Of a DNA stretch of 64,000 nt, positions 21,562-32,816 are shown piece by piece. The translations under genes were made by a program, and so were the position numbers. Each line of letters opens with the position of its first letter. Position 1 is the first letter of the stretch. The notes beneath the pieces are model-generated. The model saw only the letters and a program-made list of their open reading frames with translations, was not told the DNA's origin and ran no database searches. This stretch comes from Euryodendron excelsum (lineage: Eukaryota > Streptophyta > Magnoliopsida > Ericales > Pentaphylacaceae): NCBI GenBank assembly GCA_033060915.1, contig CM065388.1, positions 37,381,001 to 37,445,000 on the forward strand. The letters run 5' to 3'.

Positions 21562-23455
21562 CTAATATTTTGCTTGTCCTCGAGCAAAGCAAAACAAAAA
21601 TAATTGTGATTTACTTTATTCAAATGCCACTTTCATAGGATTCACAATTGCATTTAGCGTATGTAATAAGCCTTTAAACCCCTAGGTGGCCCTAGTGGAC
21701 GAGTATTAAACACAAAATACAGATTTCTCAATATCAAAACACCTCAAACATCTTAAATTTCGTCTTCATCCGAATCTCAAGTCAACCTATTCACAACACC
21801 TCAAACAAGTATTAAACACAAAATACAGATTTCTCAAGTACGATATAAAGGACATGCATAGTTCAGAATACTATCAACTCATAAAGACATTCATAGCATC
21901 CTTACTTGGAGTGTGTGTGAATAAACTAACATGATCATTTTCTCAATATCAAAACTTGGGATCACTCAAATTTCTATCAAAAACATGCTTCAACTCAAAA
22001 GCTCACCAGATATGCACTCAACAAATGAAACTCTTAGAAACAAATGCATTTATGCTCTCTCAACATTTGTGTGAGGAAGAAGTAATGTAAACAATCCAAA
22101 AGGCTGCATACCAAGACCAAGAAAAATGCTAAAACAAGAATATACGTAGTCTCATGAAAGAGTGCCAAGTGTTAGAAATCGAAATGTAACCACACCACCA
22201 CATCTATTCACACATTCACAATCAAACCATCTTATACTCAGGATCAATTAAGACTTCATTTTGGTTGTAATGTTAGGTAAGAAAAAGTGTATATAGCAAA
22301 GGTCAATAAAAAACTCATGTGTCCGAGAATGGGCTAAATAAAGCACAATGAGTTTTTTTTTTTTTTTAAATAAGATTTATCACTTTTTGAGATGCACCCA
22401 ACTCTCTTTCCTTCTATTTCATACACAAGTTTACATCGCCTCTCAGATTTCATTTCTTCAAACTTGCATTTGGACATTCAAATTTTTTTTTTTAATGCCC
22501 AAATGAACACTCCCTTCACTTTTGACTTTGCTCTCACAAATCAAACCAAGCCCATTAATCTCACAGATACTTTGGGCTGAGGAGTTCAAAAAATGGTTAG
22601 TATACAAAAGGCTCAAATTGGTAAACTAAGGATAAGTGTGTAAAGAAAAGAAATGAACAAGCTCAAATATCAAATATGACCTAAAATCCTTTCCCAAGCG
22701 TAGCACGAATTTTCAAGTGTTCATCAAATTCCAAATGTAAGTGATGTGGCACAAATGATGAATTTCTGATAACGCAACCAAATCAAAATGAATAATGAGA
22801 CCAACCAGTAATAATAATACATTTTCAAGAAAAATGCAAGAGTAGATGTGATAAAACCCCTCCAAGAAAGAATAGCTTTAAAACTCACAACAAGGGTACA
22901 AGTCTCCACTTTTTTCCTCAAGATTTTCAAGTAATCCTTTATCATCAATTAAGATTATAGTCATGCAAGTTACGAGTGAAGTGCATAAAGTCTGAGTATA
23001 GATGTCGTAAGATACTCTAACAAGAAGTTAGTATAATGAGCTAAAATGCCAACATATCAAAACTAGAAAATCCATAACTCATGCTTAATTAATCAAATGA
23101 ATTACTATGATCATGTCGACTTTCAATTAGTATGAAGAATAAACCTTGTTTTTTTTTTTTTTCTTTTTACCAAACCATCAAAAATAAAGTTTTTTTTTTG
23201 TTCTTTTTTGGTTTTTTTTTCTTTTCTTTTTTTTAACAAACCAACAAAAATAAAAAAAAATCTTTTTGTTTTCTTAACAAACCAACAAAAATAAAGGCCT
23301 CAACCCCCAACTTAAACAAGGCATTGTCCCTAATGCATGAATCATGATAGAACAAGTAAATGCATGAGTCGGAAGAAAGAAAGGAAAAAAAATTACAATA
23401 AAATAAAACTAAAATATGTACCATGGTGGTTTATTACTTATGAAGCTTAAAATAG
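21562..23455 (-). other. Athila region between integrase and 3' LTR, no env
   Basis: 1.9 kb of AT-rich sequence with poly-T/poly-A tracts (22351-22368, 23148-23235) and no ORF above 75 codons. Many Athila elements have an env-like gene here; I see no signal peptide or membrane segment that would support one. It was either lost or eroded. Confidence 0.7.
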
Positions 23456-24901
23456 TTATGAATCTTCAAGATCCAAAGTCTCAATTTCAGCCACGAAATT
23501 TTCAAGGTAAGGTTTCAATCGATGGCCATTTACTTTGAAAACATTCCCGTTCTTGGGATTCTCTACCTCATAGGTACCATGCTTTGAGATGGACTTTATC
23601 ACAAATGGGCCAGTCCATTTTGTCCTCAACTTCCCAGGAAAGAGATGTAATCGTGAATTGTACAAGAGAACTTTCTGACCAACATGAAAGGACTTTCTAA
23701 GAATGTGTTTATCATGCAAAGCTTTCATTTTGTCCTTTGAAATTCTTGCATTTACAAATGCATCATTTCTCAATTCCTCTAATTCATCCAATTGAAGCTT
23801 TCTATTCTTGCCAACTGCATTTTCATTGTTATTGAATTGGCGGATGGCCCAATATGCACAATGCTCAATCTCAACCGGGAGATGACAAGGTTTTTCATAG
23901 ACAAGCCTATAAGGAGACATTCCTAAAGTGGTCTTGTAAACCATGCAATTGGCCCACAAAGCATCGACTAGTCGTAGGGACCAATCTTTACGGTTTGGAT
24001 TGACCGTTTTCTTCAAAATGTTCTTGATCTCCCTATTTGCCAACTTAGTTTGGCCATTAGTTTGTGGGTGGTAAGGAGTACCAACCTTGTGAATTACACC
24101 ATATTTTCTCATCAACATTCCTATGGGTTTGTTACAAAAATATTTTCCTCCATCACTAATCATAGCACGAGGCATACCAAAATGAAAGGAAATATTTTCT
24201 TTCAAGAATTTGATCACAACTCGGTGGTCATTAGTTCGAGAGGCAATGGCCTCCATCCACTTTGACACATAATCAACGGCCACAAGGATGAATTGATAAC
24301 CAAACGAGCTAGGAAACGGTCCCATGAAATCAATCCCCCAACAATCAAATATTTCCAAGATAAGAACGGGATTAAGGGGCATCATGTTACGCCTAGTAAT
24401 GCTACATAAATGTTGGCATCGGTCACATGTAACACAGAAGGCATGGACATCTTTGAACATGGTGGGCCAGTATAACCCACACTATAAGATCTTGGCAGCG
24501 GTTTTCTTTAAAGAGAAATGCCCACCACAAGCCAATGCATGACAAAAAGAAATGACACTTGGAATTTCATGTTCGGGGATGCACCTCCTAACAATTTGGT
24601 CAGGGCAATATTTGAACAGGTAGGGGTCATCCCAGAAAAATGTACGCACATTGCGCAAGAATTTTTGTTTGTCAAGTTTGGACGAATGGGAAGGAATCTG
24701 ACATGTGGCTAAGTAATTAGCTATATCAGCATACCATGGAGTGCCAATATGAGAAACAGTGCCTACAACAAATAGGCGCTTATCCGGAAAGTGTTCATTA
24801 ATCGGGGGGACATCAAGTGCAGTCGCGTGGCTCGAAAGACGGGACAAATGATCAACCACCACGTTCTTTACTCCTATTTTATCTCGAATCTCAAGGTTAA
24901 A
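23456..24901 (-). pseudogene. Athila integrase
   Basis: Two frames, 24862-24482 and 24460-23456, are separated by a stop in W/C-G-L-Y-W-P. The zinc-binding part has H-A-L-A-C-G-G-H-F and C-V-T-C-D-R-C. The core has W-G-I-D-F-M-G-P-F (first Asp) and I-S-D-G-G-K-Y-F (second Asp). The third acidic residue, expected in the phrase N-G-Q-V-E-V-S-N-R-E-I, is Lys: the sequence reads N-G-Q-T-K-L-A-N-R-E-I. The 334-residue frame then runs through A-L-W-A and Y-R-L-V-Y-E-K-P-C-H-L-P to a C-terminal domain ending L-D-L-E-D-S. Integrase inserts the element DNA into the chromosome; with this Lys and the stop it cannot act. Confidence 0.9.
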
Positions 24902-25372
24902 CTCTTAGAGTAGGAGAATCCATCGGATCAAGAGTGGCTTAGCATCTTGCTTTGTGAGCAAATATTTCAATGCTGCATGATCAGTGAAAATAATAACAGG
25001 AGACCCAACCAAATAAGACCTGAATTTATCCAATGCAAAAACCATAGCTAGCAATTCTTTTTTGGTGGTAGTGCAGTTCAATTGGGCTTTCATTCAAGGT
25101 CTTGCTAGCATAGTAAATGACATGAGGCTTCTTGTCTTTTCTTTGCCCTAAAACAACCCCTACAGCGAAATCACTAGCATCAAACATCAATTTGAATGGT
25201 AAAGACCAATCGAGAGCTTGCATGATCAGTGCGGTGGTCAACAAACCCTTAAGCTTTTCAAAAGCTTCTTGATATTTCGATGTCCACTCAAATTGGACAT
25301 CTTGTGATAATAAATTGCATAAAAGTTTGCCAATGGTACTAAAAGAGTGAATGAATCTTCGGTAAAAACCGG
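24902..25372 (-). pseudogene. Athila RNase H
   Basis: Frames 25244-25026 and 25093-24905 overlap by a frameshift. They hold L-M-F-D-A-S-D-F-A-V-G-V-V-L-G-Q (first catalytic Asp), Y-Y-A-S-K-T-L-N, and [13 protein letters not shown] (a later catalytic Asp). Upstream, G-F-Y-R-R-F-I connects from RT. The role is removal of RNA from the RNA/DNA hybrid during reverse transcription. Confidence 0.85.
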
Positions 25373-26100
25373 CATGCCCTCAAAAGGATATCACATCTTT
25401 GATAGTCCTCGAGATAGGCAATTTGTGAATGAGTTCAACTTTTGACCTATCTACCTCTACGCCCTTGGAAGAGACAATGTGGCCCAAAACGATGCCGTGT
25501 GTCACCATAAAGTGACACTTCTCCCAATTGAGTACAAGATTGCTCTCCTCACACCTTTCAAGCACTTTTTCTAAATGCACTAGACACAACTCAAAAGAAT
25601 CCCCATAGACAGAGAAATCATCCATGAAAATTTTTAAGAATCTTTCCACCATGGCCCTAAAGATACTCATCATGCACCTTTGAAAAGTGGCTGGTGCATT
25701 GCACAAGCCAAAGGGCATTCTCCTATATGCATAGGTACCAAAAAGACAAGTGAAAGTGGTTTTCTCTTGGTCTTCTAGGGAAATCTCAATTTGGTTGTAT
25801 CCCAAGTAGCCATCAAGAAATCAATAGAAAGCTCTCCCCGCCACTCTCTCAAGGACTTGGTTTAGAAATGGGAGGGGAAAATGATCCTTCCTAGTCACGA
25901 CATTCAACCTACGATAATCAATACATATACGCCACCCAGTTTGGATCCTAGTGGGCACTAGTTCATTGTTCTCATTTTTCACCACCGTGACTCTTGATTT
26001 TTTTGGAACAACTTGGGTTGGACTAACCCATTTGGAGTCGGCAATGGGGTAGATGATACCCGCATCAAGCAACTTAAGCACTTCACATATCACTACTTCT
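25373..26100 (-). pseudogene. Athila reverse transcriptase
   Basis: Frames 26093-25821 and 25805-25380 are separated by one TAG stop. Motifs in order are W-V-S-P-T-Q-V-V-P-K-K, W-R-I-C-I-D-Y-R-R-L-N, D-H-F-P-L-P-F-L, G-Y-N-Q-I, Y-R-R-M-P-F-G-L-C-N-A-P-A-T-F-Q-R-C-M, I-F-M-D-D-F-S-V-Y-G (catalytic DD intact) and H-I-V-S-S-K-G-V-E-V-D. The pattern is clearly Athila. Confidence 0.93.
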
Positions 26101-26423
26101 CTTCCTCAAGATAGATTCTATGTGTACATAACAGGGGGCTAATTCATTTCAAATCGGTGATTGTCCACCCAATTACTTTCTTATGTTTTCTTAGTACTCT
26201 CAACAATTTTTGCTCTTGCTCCATGGTTAGTTTGATGAAATTACAACAAGATATGATTCTTCTTCCCCTAGAAAGGCATACTTAAGATCACTCGGTAAAG
26301 CTTTCCTTTTCGGTTTAGGGGGTTTGGCAAGGGATGACTTAGCATTAGCTTAGGATGAATCCAAAGGCTCAAATGATGGGGTCCATTGACCCACTGACAT
26401 GATAGGCAACGACTCTAGACAAG

Positions 26424-27341
26424 CTATGAGTTCCCTTTTTCCTTATCAACACATTCTAAAGAATCAAATTCCTCATTATGAATCAAAATTCTCCATAACA
26501 GATCTTTTGTCCATTCTCTCTCAAAGTACTCTTGACAAAATGTTTGGATCAAATCTACCTCCCTAATGTCCTCATACTCACCAATTTGCTTGGAGACATT
26601 GAAAATGTTCATCTCCACAGTCATATTCTCTAAAGACAATTTCATCACCCCATTCCTACAAGTAATCAAAGCGTTAGATGTAGCTAGGAAGGGTTTACCT
26701 AAGATGACTGGGATAGGAGCACTAGGACCTTGTATAGGTTCGGTATCCAACACTATAAAGTTAATAGGAAAGTAAAATTTATCCACTTGAACCAACACAT
26801 CCTCCACAATACCTCAGGGAATCTTAACTGATCTATCAGCTAATTGAAGGGTGACACGAGTGGGCTTGAGCTCTCCTAAACCCAATTGTTCGTAAACAAT
26901 ATAGGGTAGCAAATTCACACTTGCTCCTAAGTCCAACAAAGCTTGGTCTACCCTATGATTCCCAATGATGCATGAAATTGTGGGACAATCGGGGTCCTTG
27001 TATTTAGGAGGGGCTTTTAATTGGATAATGGCACTAGCTTGTTCTGTCAGGAAAGCTTTCTCTTTCACATTCAATCTCTTCTTGATTGTGCACAAGTTCT
27101 TAAGGAACTTGGCATAAGATGGGACTTGTTTAATTGCATCAAAGAGTGGAATGTTGACTTTCACTTGTTTGAAAAATTCATAGATTTCAGAGTTCATGAG
27201 CTCATGTTTGGATTTCCTTAACCTTTGTGGGACTGGTGGTCGGGCAATGGACTCTACATCACTCACTTCCACTCCAATTTTTTTTTTAATCCTCTCCTTT
27301 CTCACACATCTCTTTCTCTTCTTCACCCGTAGATCTCTCAT
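26424..27341 (-). pseudogene. Athila protease and gag-pol linker
   Basis: Frames 27341-26814 and 26807-26424 are split by one stop. The linker has F-K-Q-V-K-V-N-I-P-L and Y-A-K-F-L-K-N-L-C, typical of Athila. The active site is A-L-L-D-L-G-A-S-V-N-L-L-P-Y; Athila proteases normally have D-L-G-A-S. Then come P-V-I-L-G-K-P-F-L-A-T-S-N-A and a tail toward RT. About 320 bp between 26101 and 26423 are decayed coding sequence before RT. Confidence 0.88.
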
Positions 27342-27399
27342 TTCTCAATTTGATTCCCTCTTCACTCTCCCTAGACTACTTCTCCTCCTCAATAGCCCT

Positions 27400-28864
27400 A
27401 GGGATCCTAAAAGGTATAGTTTTGTCAACTATCTTCCCACTTCTAAGGATGGTGATTGCTTGGACTTGTTCATGGTTAGAATGCTCACTAGGTGAAGATT
27501 CACTCATGTTTACTTGGCCTTTAGGATTTGGCATTGGTTGAGCCGAAAGCTTTCATCTCTTTTGAACACTCAATGATTGAGTCAACTTAGTTAGTTGACT
27601 TTGAATGTCATCTAAAGCCCTATTGGTTTGTTCTTGAAATTTGTTGGCTTAAGTGTTGATTCCACCTTGAGTTTGCATGAATTGTTAGAGAGTATCCTCT
27701 AAGGATCTCTTGTGAGGTGGTTGGTATGTGTGGTGTGTGGGACCATGAAATGGTTGGAGTGGAGGCTGAAATGCCTGAGGTACCGAAGGAACCTCATTTC
27801 TCCATCCATAATTTGGGTGGTTCCTCCATCTGAGATTATAGGTATCGAAGGGATTGCCTACTTGGCCTTGGTTCGGGAAGGGCTTTCTGAAATTGCTTGA
27901 ATCAGAAGTTTGTCCATATAGCACTTCTTTGAAAGCTGGAATTGTTGGACAATCAATTGTCCTATGCCCCTTATTCTCACACACTTCACAAGTTTCCTCT
28001 TGTTGCTCACTCACAACATGCACTTTTTTTTTTTAGCTCAAGAGACTCTACTTTCCTAGCCAATGAGGCTAGTCTAACATTGAGGTCATCGGTCTCTTTC
28101 AATGGTAACTTTCCACTTGATTGGGATGTGGTGTTTCTAGACTCAACATGAGGTGGGAGAAAGGTCTCCCATTACATTGTATTCTCGACTAATTGATCAA
28201 AACAATCAAATGCCTCATCTGGTTCTTTGTCATAGAACTCACCATTACACATGGTTGACACTAGCTTTTTAAAATCTGGGGTAAGTGAGTCATAGAAGAA
28301 ACTTACTAACCTCCACATTTCAAAACCATGGTGGGGACAAGCATTCAACAAGTCCTTAAACTTTTTCCAAGCTTGGTGAAATGACTCACTTGGACTACAA
28401 GAAAAATTCATCATTTGACGTTGTAAAGCCGCAGTCCTATGAGTAGGGAAATATTTTTTCAAAAACTCGATTTGCATTTCCCTCCATGTGCCTATAGACC
28501 TAGGACGCAAGGAGTTTAACCAAAGCTTGGCTTTATCCTTGAGAGAGAATGGGAACAATCTAAGCCGAATAATATCCTCGGTGCATGTCCTATCAACAAA
28601 AGTGCCACATACCTCCTAAAAGTCTTTAATGTGCAAGTATGGATTTTCAGAATCCATACCATGAAATGTAGGAAGAAGTTGAATCATGCTTGGTCTTAAA
28701 TTGAAGGCTTGTTGATTGAGGGGCAAGACAATACACGAAGGTATGCTTTGTCTTGCTAGATGAAGATACTCCCTAAGAGTCCAAAAATTAGGTTGGCCAT
28801 TGACTGGTGGAGGTCCGCCACCGTGAACACTCCCTTCTCTCTCCATATCTCTGACATTAGCCAT
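27400..28864 (-). pseudogene. Athila gag (capsid and zinc knuckle)
   Basis: It starts with M-A-N-V at 28864. After a stop at 28616 the capsid part follows (28558-28172): F-S-L-K-D-K-A-K-L-W-L-N-S-L, F-L-K-K-Y-F-P and E-S-F-H-Q-A-W-K-K-F-K-D-L-L, the retrotransposon gag domain. Frame 28023-27685 has an intact CCHC knuckle, C-E-V-C-E-N-K-G-H-R-T-I-D-C. Further downstream decayed frames include I-T-L-R-S-G-K near 27455, the usual link to protease. Gag forms the particle and the knuckle binds RNA. At least four stops are present. Confidence 0.9.
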
Positions 28865-29463
28865 GATGAAACACTAATATGATGACTATAAGAAAAGAAA
28901 AAAAAAAATAAAAGAAAAGTTGGGCCAAAGAAAACTTACTGTACTTCCAACTAGTAAGCCAAATTAGATTTTTTTTTTTCAGCAAATTTTTTTTTCACAA
29001 GGTAAGAGCTGCAACAACAAACGTTAGGAAATAATTACAATTGACATATACAAATGGCAGTTGAACCAGCCATAATAGAAACAAAAAGAGGGGTAATTAC
29101 CTCCTCTAAAAATAAAGACAAAAAATAATAATAATAATCAAAATGCGGTAAAACCGGCCGCAGTAAAAATGCATAAATAAAACAGGAGGGATTAACCTCC
29201 ACATTTAGAAGTTAGATGTTAGAAGTTAGAAATTAGATGTTAGAAGGAGGGATTAACTTCCACAATTAGAAGTTAGTAATTACGTCCTCTATAAAGTCCA
29301 AAAGGCCGTAAAACCGGCCGTAGTCCAATAATTGGCAATCCAGTCCACAATCCTTTGTTTGCAAGGTCGAGTCCACAAAATTTTTTTTTTATAATCTGAA
29401 TTATTAAAGAAATATTAAATTATAAACAATTAACCCCTAAGTTCATCACCATTGCTTACTATC
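28865..29463 (-). other. Athila leader
   Basis: Non-coding sequence between the primer-binding site and gag. It includes short degenerate repeats of 'agaagttagatgtt' at 29206-29275 and two 'ggccgtaaaaccggccg'-like dyads (29145-29165, 29308-29328), an inverted GGCC motif that could fold. I see nothing else. Confidence 0.6.
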
Positions 29464-29481
29464 TCCCCGGCAACGGCGCCA
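29464..29481 (-). other. Athila primer-binding site for tRNA-Asp
   Basis: On the minus strand it reads TGGCGCCGTTGCCGGGGA, the well-known Athila primer site complementary to the 3' end of plant tRNA-Asp. It lies four bases inside the 5' LTR end. Confidence 0.95.
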
Positions 29482-29485
29482 AAAT

Positions 29486-31032
29486 TGCTTTTTCACTCTT
29501 TCTTATCAGCTTATTTTAACTCGCAAGTGCATGAGTGTGCGATATAGCAATTAACCTGATAAGACCGAGATCATATCCAAAGAGAGCTAAATTTAGAAAA
29601 CATGTTTGGTGATAAAAACTTAAGAGAAATTTATTCAGGAAAAAAAAATTGGATCATAATGAATGTGAAATTTTCTTTGAAAGATGAGTAGTTGTGAATA
29701 GAATTTAAATAACAATGCTTAAAATTACAAGAGAAATAAAGTCTTGGCTCCAAATCAATTCCGATGGTGGTATATTGGTGGTTCCTTCAAGATATGTAAG
29801 ATAACTCAACCCAACATTAACAATGGTGATATTGGGTTGGAACATATTACAACATAGCTCAAAGAAATGAATGATTCGATCTTGCTTAGAAATGGAAAAA
29901 TAGTTTCAAACTAGGCAAGACATTGAATCAAGCAATCCCTATACCAAAACTGAGGTTTGTGCATAGAAATTCAAGATTATAACATTGCCTAAATGATTTC
30001 TGAAAATTCTTAACAATTGTCAATCATCCATGTACAAAGTGAGAAGATAAATCATTGAAATGCATTAATACCTTAAAGAGATAACCTCATCCACCATCAT
30101 CCTTGATCTTGAACCAAGAAAGAGCTTAGCCAACAACCATTATGAAGAAAAATACTTGCATCAACATGAAATAAGAGGTTTTTAACATTGAACAACTCAA
30201 ATCAACAAAAGAAAGCAAAATACAAACTGCCCAGATTTTTGCATAAATTTGTCCTCTATCTTTGGATGAAGTTTTCACCCTCTTCCACTCTGTTTTTAGA
30301 GATGGCTATTAGACAGATATTTATAGAGCTTCTTGTCTAATGTCTAGCCCCATAAAGAACAACTCATTTGGACATCTGAGTCAAAAGTTATAGTCCAAAC
30401 ACTAGAGGTCTGTCTAGCAAATGGAGAGAAAGGCAGATTTGGCTAGCATTTTGAGCTGGCTGGTGGACCTCTTTATTCTATTTTTGGACGGTTTTTTTCT
30501 TCTCTCTTTACCCCATAATAAAGAATTATTGTCCTCCACTTCTTTCTAGCTATGTGTATGCTCTCTTTTTTTCATAATGAAGAATTGTTGTACTCCAACC
30601 ATGTGCAAGTTTTTTTTTTTTTTCTTCCAACAACTTCCTACAAATGAGTTGAAATGGGCCTTCAAACTTTGGGCTGAAGTTTGCACAATACATGGAACAA
30701 GTTTGGGCTGAAATTTGCACAAAACATAGAGCAAGTTTGGGCTTGAAGTGGATCATCTTTTAGCCTCTTCTTGGATTTGAAATGGGGCAGATTTGGGGCA
30801 CTTCTTTGAAACAAAATTTGCTTCAATCTTTAACTCAATTTCACTTCAATTCTTTGCTCCAAATCTCGGCCTAGAATATCTCTGAAATACTTCATTTAAG
30901 CTATATAAATCTATCAAAACATTAAACCAAACTTCATTAACAAAGGCACACCAAACTATTATGCGAAACAAAATAAATGAATAAATACATATGAAAAACT
31001 ATGGATTTAATGACAATTTTAATGCACAATCA
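29486..31032 (-). repeat. Athila 5' LTR
   Basis: It is bounded by TGCTTTTTCA and TGCACAATCA and has 1547 bp. The minus-strand TATA box is at 30317-30327. The target duplication GTCGG follows at 31033-31037. Confidence 0.95.
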
Positions 31033-31129
31033 GTCGGCTCTTCCAAATTTCAATCTAGTCAACTGATCACTTTCTATGCTCGTAAGGCCCAATTGAAGCT
31101 AAGAAGATCATGTTGCCCTTAGGCACTCC

Positions 31130-31510
31130 AGGCAGCTTTCCAAGACATAGTAGTCTCGGGAATCAACGCCACCCAGGTAGCTTCTCGAGATCGAGCGATC
31201 TTGGGCACCAACACCTTATCAAATTCCAAACGGTTCACTTTTGGCGCCTGCTAGCCTGCCAATGTAGAATGTCTGTTATCTGGTAGTTCTCCGAGACCAG
31301 GTGATCTCGAGGACCAACACCATCCTACAGGTAGCTTTATGAGACTAAGCGATCTCAAGAACCAACACCACCCTACAGGTAGCTTTCTTAGATCAGGCAA
31401 TCTCAGGAACTAACACTACCCTACAAGTAGCTCTCTAAGATCGGGCAGTCTCAGGGACAAATACTGCACAGGTAGCTTTTCGAGATCTGACAGTGTCGGG
31501 AACCAACGCC
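31130..31510 (+). repeat. 48-bp tandem repeat with internal dyad in LTR-B U3
   Basis: The phrase 'ctacaggtagctt...gagatc..gcgatctca.gaaccaacac' recurs at 31325, 31373, 31421 and about 31466, with earlier degenerate units from about 31130. Most units hold an inverted GAGATC/GATCTC pair. Confidence 0.75.
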
Positions 31511-32740
31511 TAAGTCAACACCGGCGCCTACTAGCCCGACTCGGTAAAAATGACCAAACATGCCCCTTAGGCCTCCAGGCACGTCTTTACGAAAGTTTAA
31601 AATCCTTTAAGACAGTAAGTCCACCCTTCTAAAATGTCTTTAGGCAATTAGGCATACTCAATACGCCATCCTGACCAATTATGCTCTTGTTCTGGTTAAT
31701 TCTGGTCGAAAAGACCGTTTTGCCCCTGGGTACACTAACACAACACAAATCCCTCTAGATACTAAGTACGCCTTTCAGGAATGTCCCCAAATATTATGGA
31801 ATGCTTAAAATGCCACTCCAATCTCTCTTGACCCTTTCTGACTAATTTCGATCAAAATAACCATTTTACCCCTGATGGCCCAAGTGCGCCCCGAAACCAC
31901 ACCGACTCTAGGTGCCAAACCAGCATACCCTATTATATGCCCATGTCAAATCCAAGGTGAGTCCCGTGACTCTAAACACTTTCAAGTAAACAAAAGTCCT
32001 CGGGAGGGTGTCATAAACGCTCCGATAGGGTTGTCTTTTCTCTCGATTCCCTGATTATAACGCACTGTCAAAAGACTTGAGAAATTCGTAAATCAGGGTA
32101 TTCCCAGAAGCCCGTCTATAGGTCTTTTCGTCGAGACAGCTCGATTGACTAAATCGCTTACCGAAGCCCCCGATCATGTGGCTCGAAAGTTGCCACTTTT
32201 AGAAACCCTTTGAGCGTTTCACAAATGCTCTGCTAGGTTGTCTTTTCCTCTGATTTTCTAATTATAATGCACCATCAAATGACTTGAGAAATGCATAAAT
32301 TAAGGAATTTCTAAAAGTATTTCCAGAGCACTTTCCATCAGTATGATCCAATTGGAGAGATCATCCCCAACTACCCTAATCACATGGCCTAAAAATTGCT
32401 ACTTTTGAACATTCACGGAGTGTATCACAAATACTCTGCAAAAGTATGTTTTTATACATGCTTTTTGAGGTGATATCTCACTCTTTCGAATACTTTTGAA
32501 CTCCTCGGAGGTTCCTGGTTCTTGAGAAACAATAGGAGAACATCGTGGACATGATCGATTTTTTTGAATCTTTCTCAGATTGCATAATTATTGAGGTAAA
32601 GTTAACCCCAATGTTTTCGATGATGGAGAGTATGCTACATGTGTCTAGATTGTGGTTAGATCGATCAAAACTTTGCTTGCTCCCCATGTTGAGTTAGTAC
32701 AAAGTGTATCATGTGGCAATCAACCAATGGAACAATACTA

Positions 32741-32816
32741 GCGCATGTGCGCCAGGGCAAAATTACCTAGGTGCATGTAGCACATGCACTAGCTCCCAAC
32801 ATATTGCCTATAAATA
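32741..32816 (+). promoter_or_regulatory. LTR-B dyads and TATA box
   Basis: GCGCATGTGCGC (5-bp arms, 32741-32752) and GTGCATGT-AGC-ACATGCAC (8-bp perfect arms, 32771-32789) precede TATAAATA at 32809-32816. The position matches the GGTGCCACT dyads of E1-E3, but the sequence is different. Confidence 0.55.

Larger units (their letters stand above)
19998..31032 (-). mobile_element. Complete Athila-type Ty3/gypsy retrotransposon (11.0 kb)
   Basis: Both LTRs (19998-21550 and 29486-31032), a tRNA-Asp primer-binding site, gag, protease, RT, RNase H, integrase and a polypurine tract are in the expected minus-strand order. The target duplication GTCGG is perfect (19993-19997 and 31033-31037). Coding regions carry many stops and frameshifts. 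The two LTRs are nearly colinear with scattered substitutions, most dense at the U5 end near 20010-20120 versus 29500-29600. No env-like ORF is present. It interrupts LTR-B. Confidence 0.95.

Noticed and set aside
21562..23455. Env-like gene of Athila
   Set aside because: No long ORF, signal peptide or membrane segment was found on the minus strand.
24050..28151. Plus-strand ORFs of 60-99 codons
   Set aside because: They lie on the strand opposite Athila pol and gag, follow their codon structure and have no recognisable domains.
29463..29481. Plus strand looks like the 3' end of a tRNA-Asp gene
   Set aside because: Only 18-19 bases match, they lie just inside an LTR, and the minus strand is the standard Athila primer-binding site. 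No tRNA body is present.
31130..31510. CRISPR-like array of 48-bp units
   Set aside because: Units are adjacent without unique spacers, lie in an LTR of a plant element, and no cas genes exist here.
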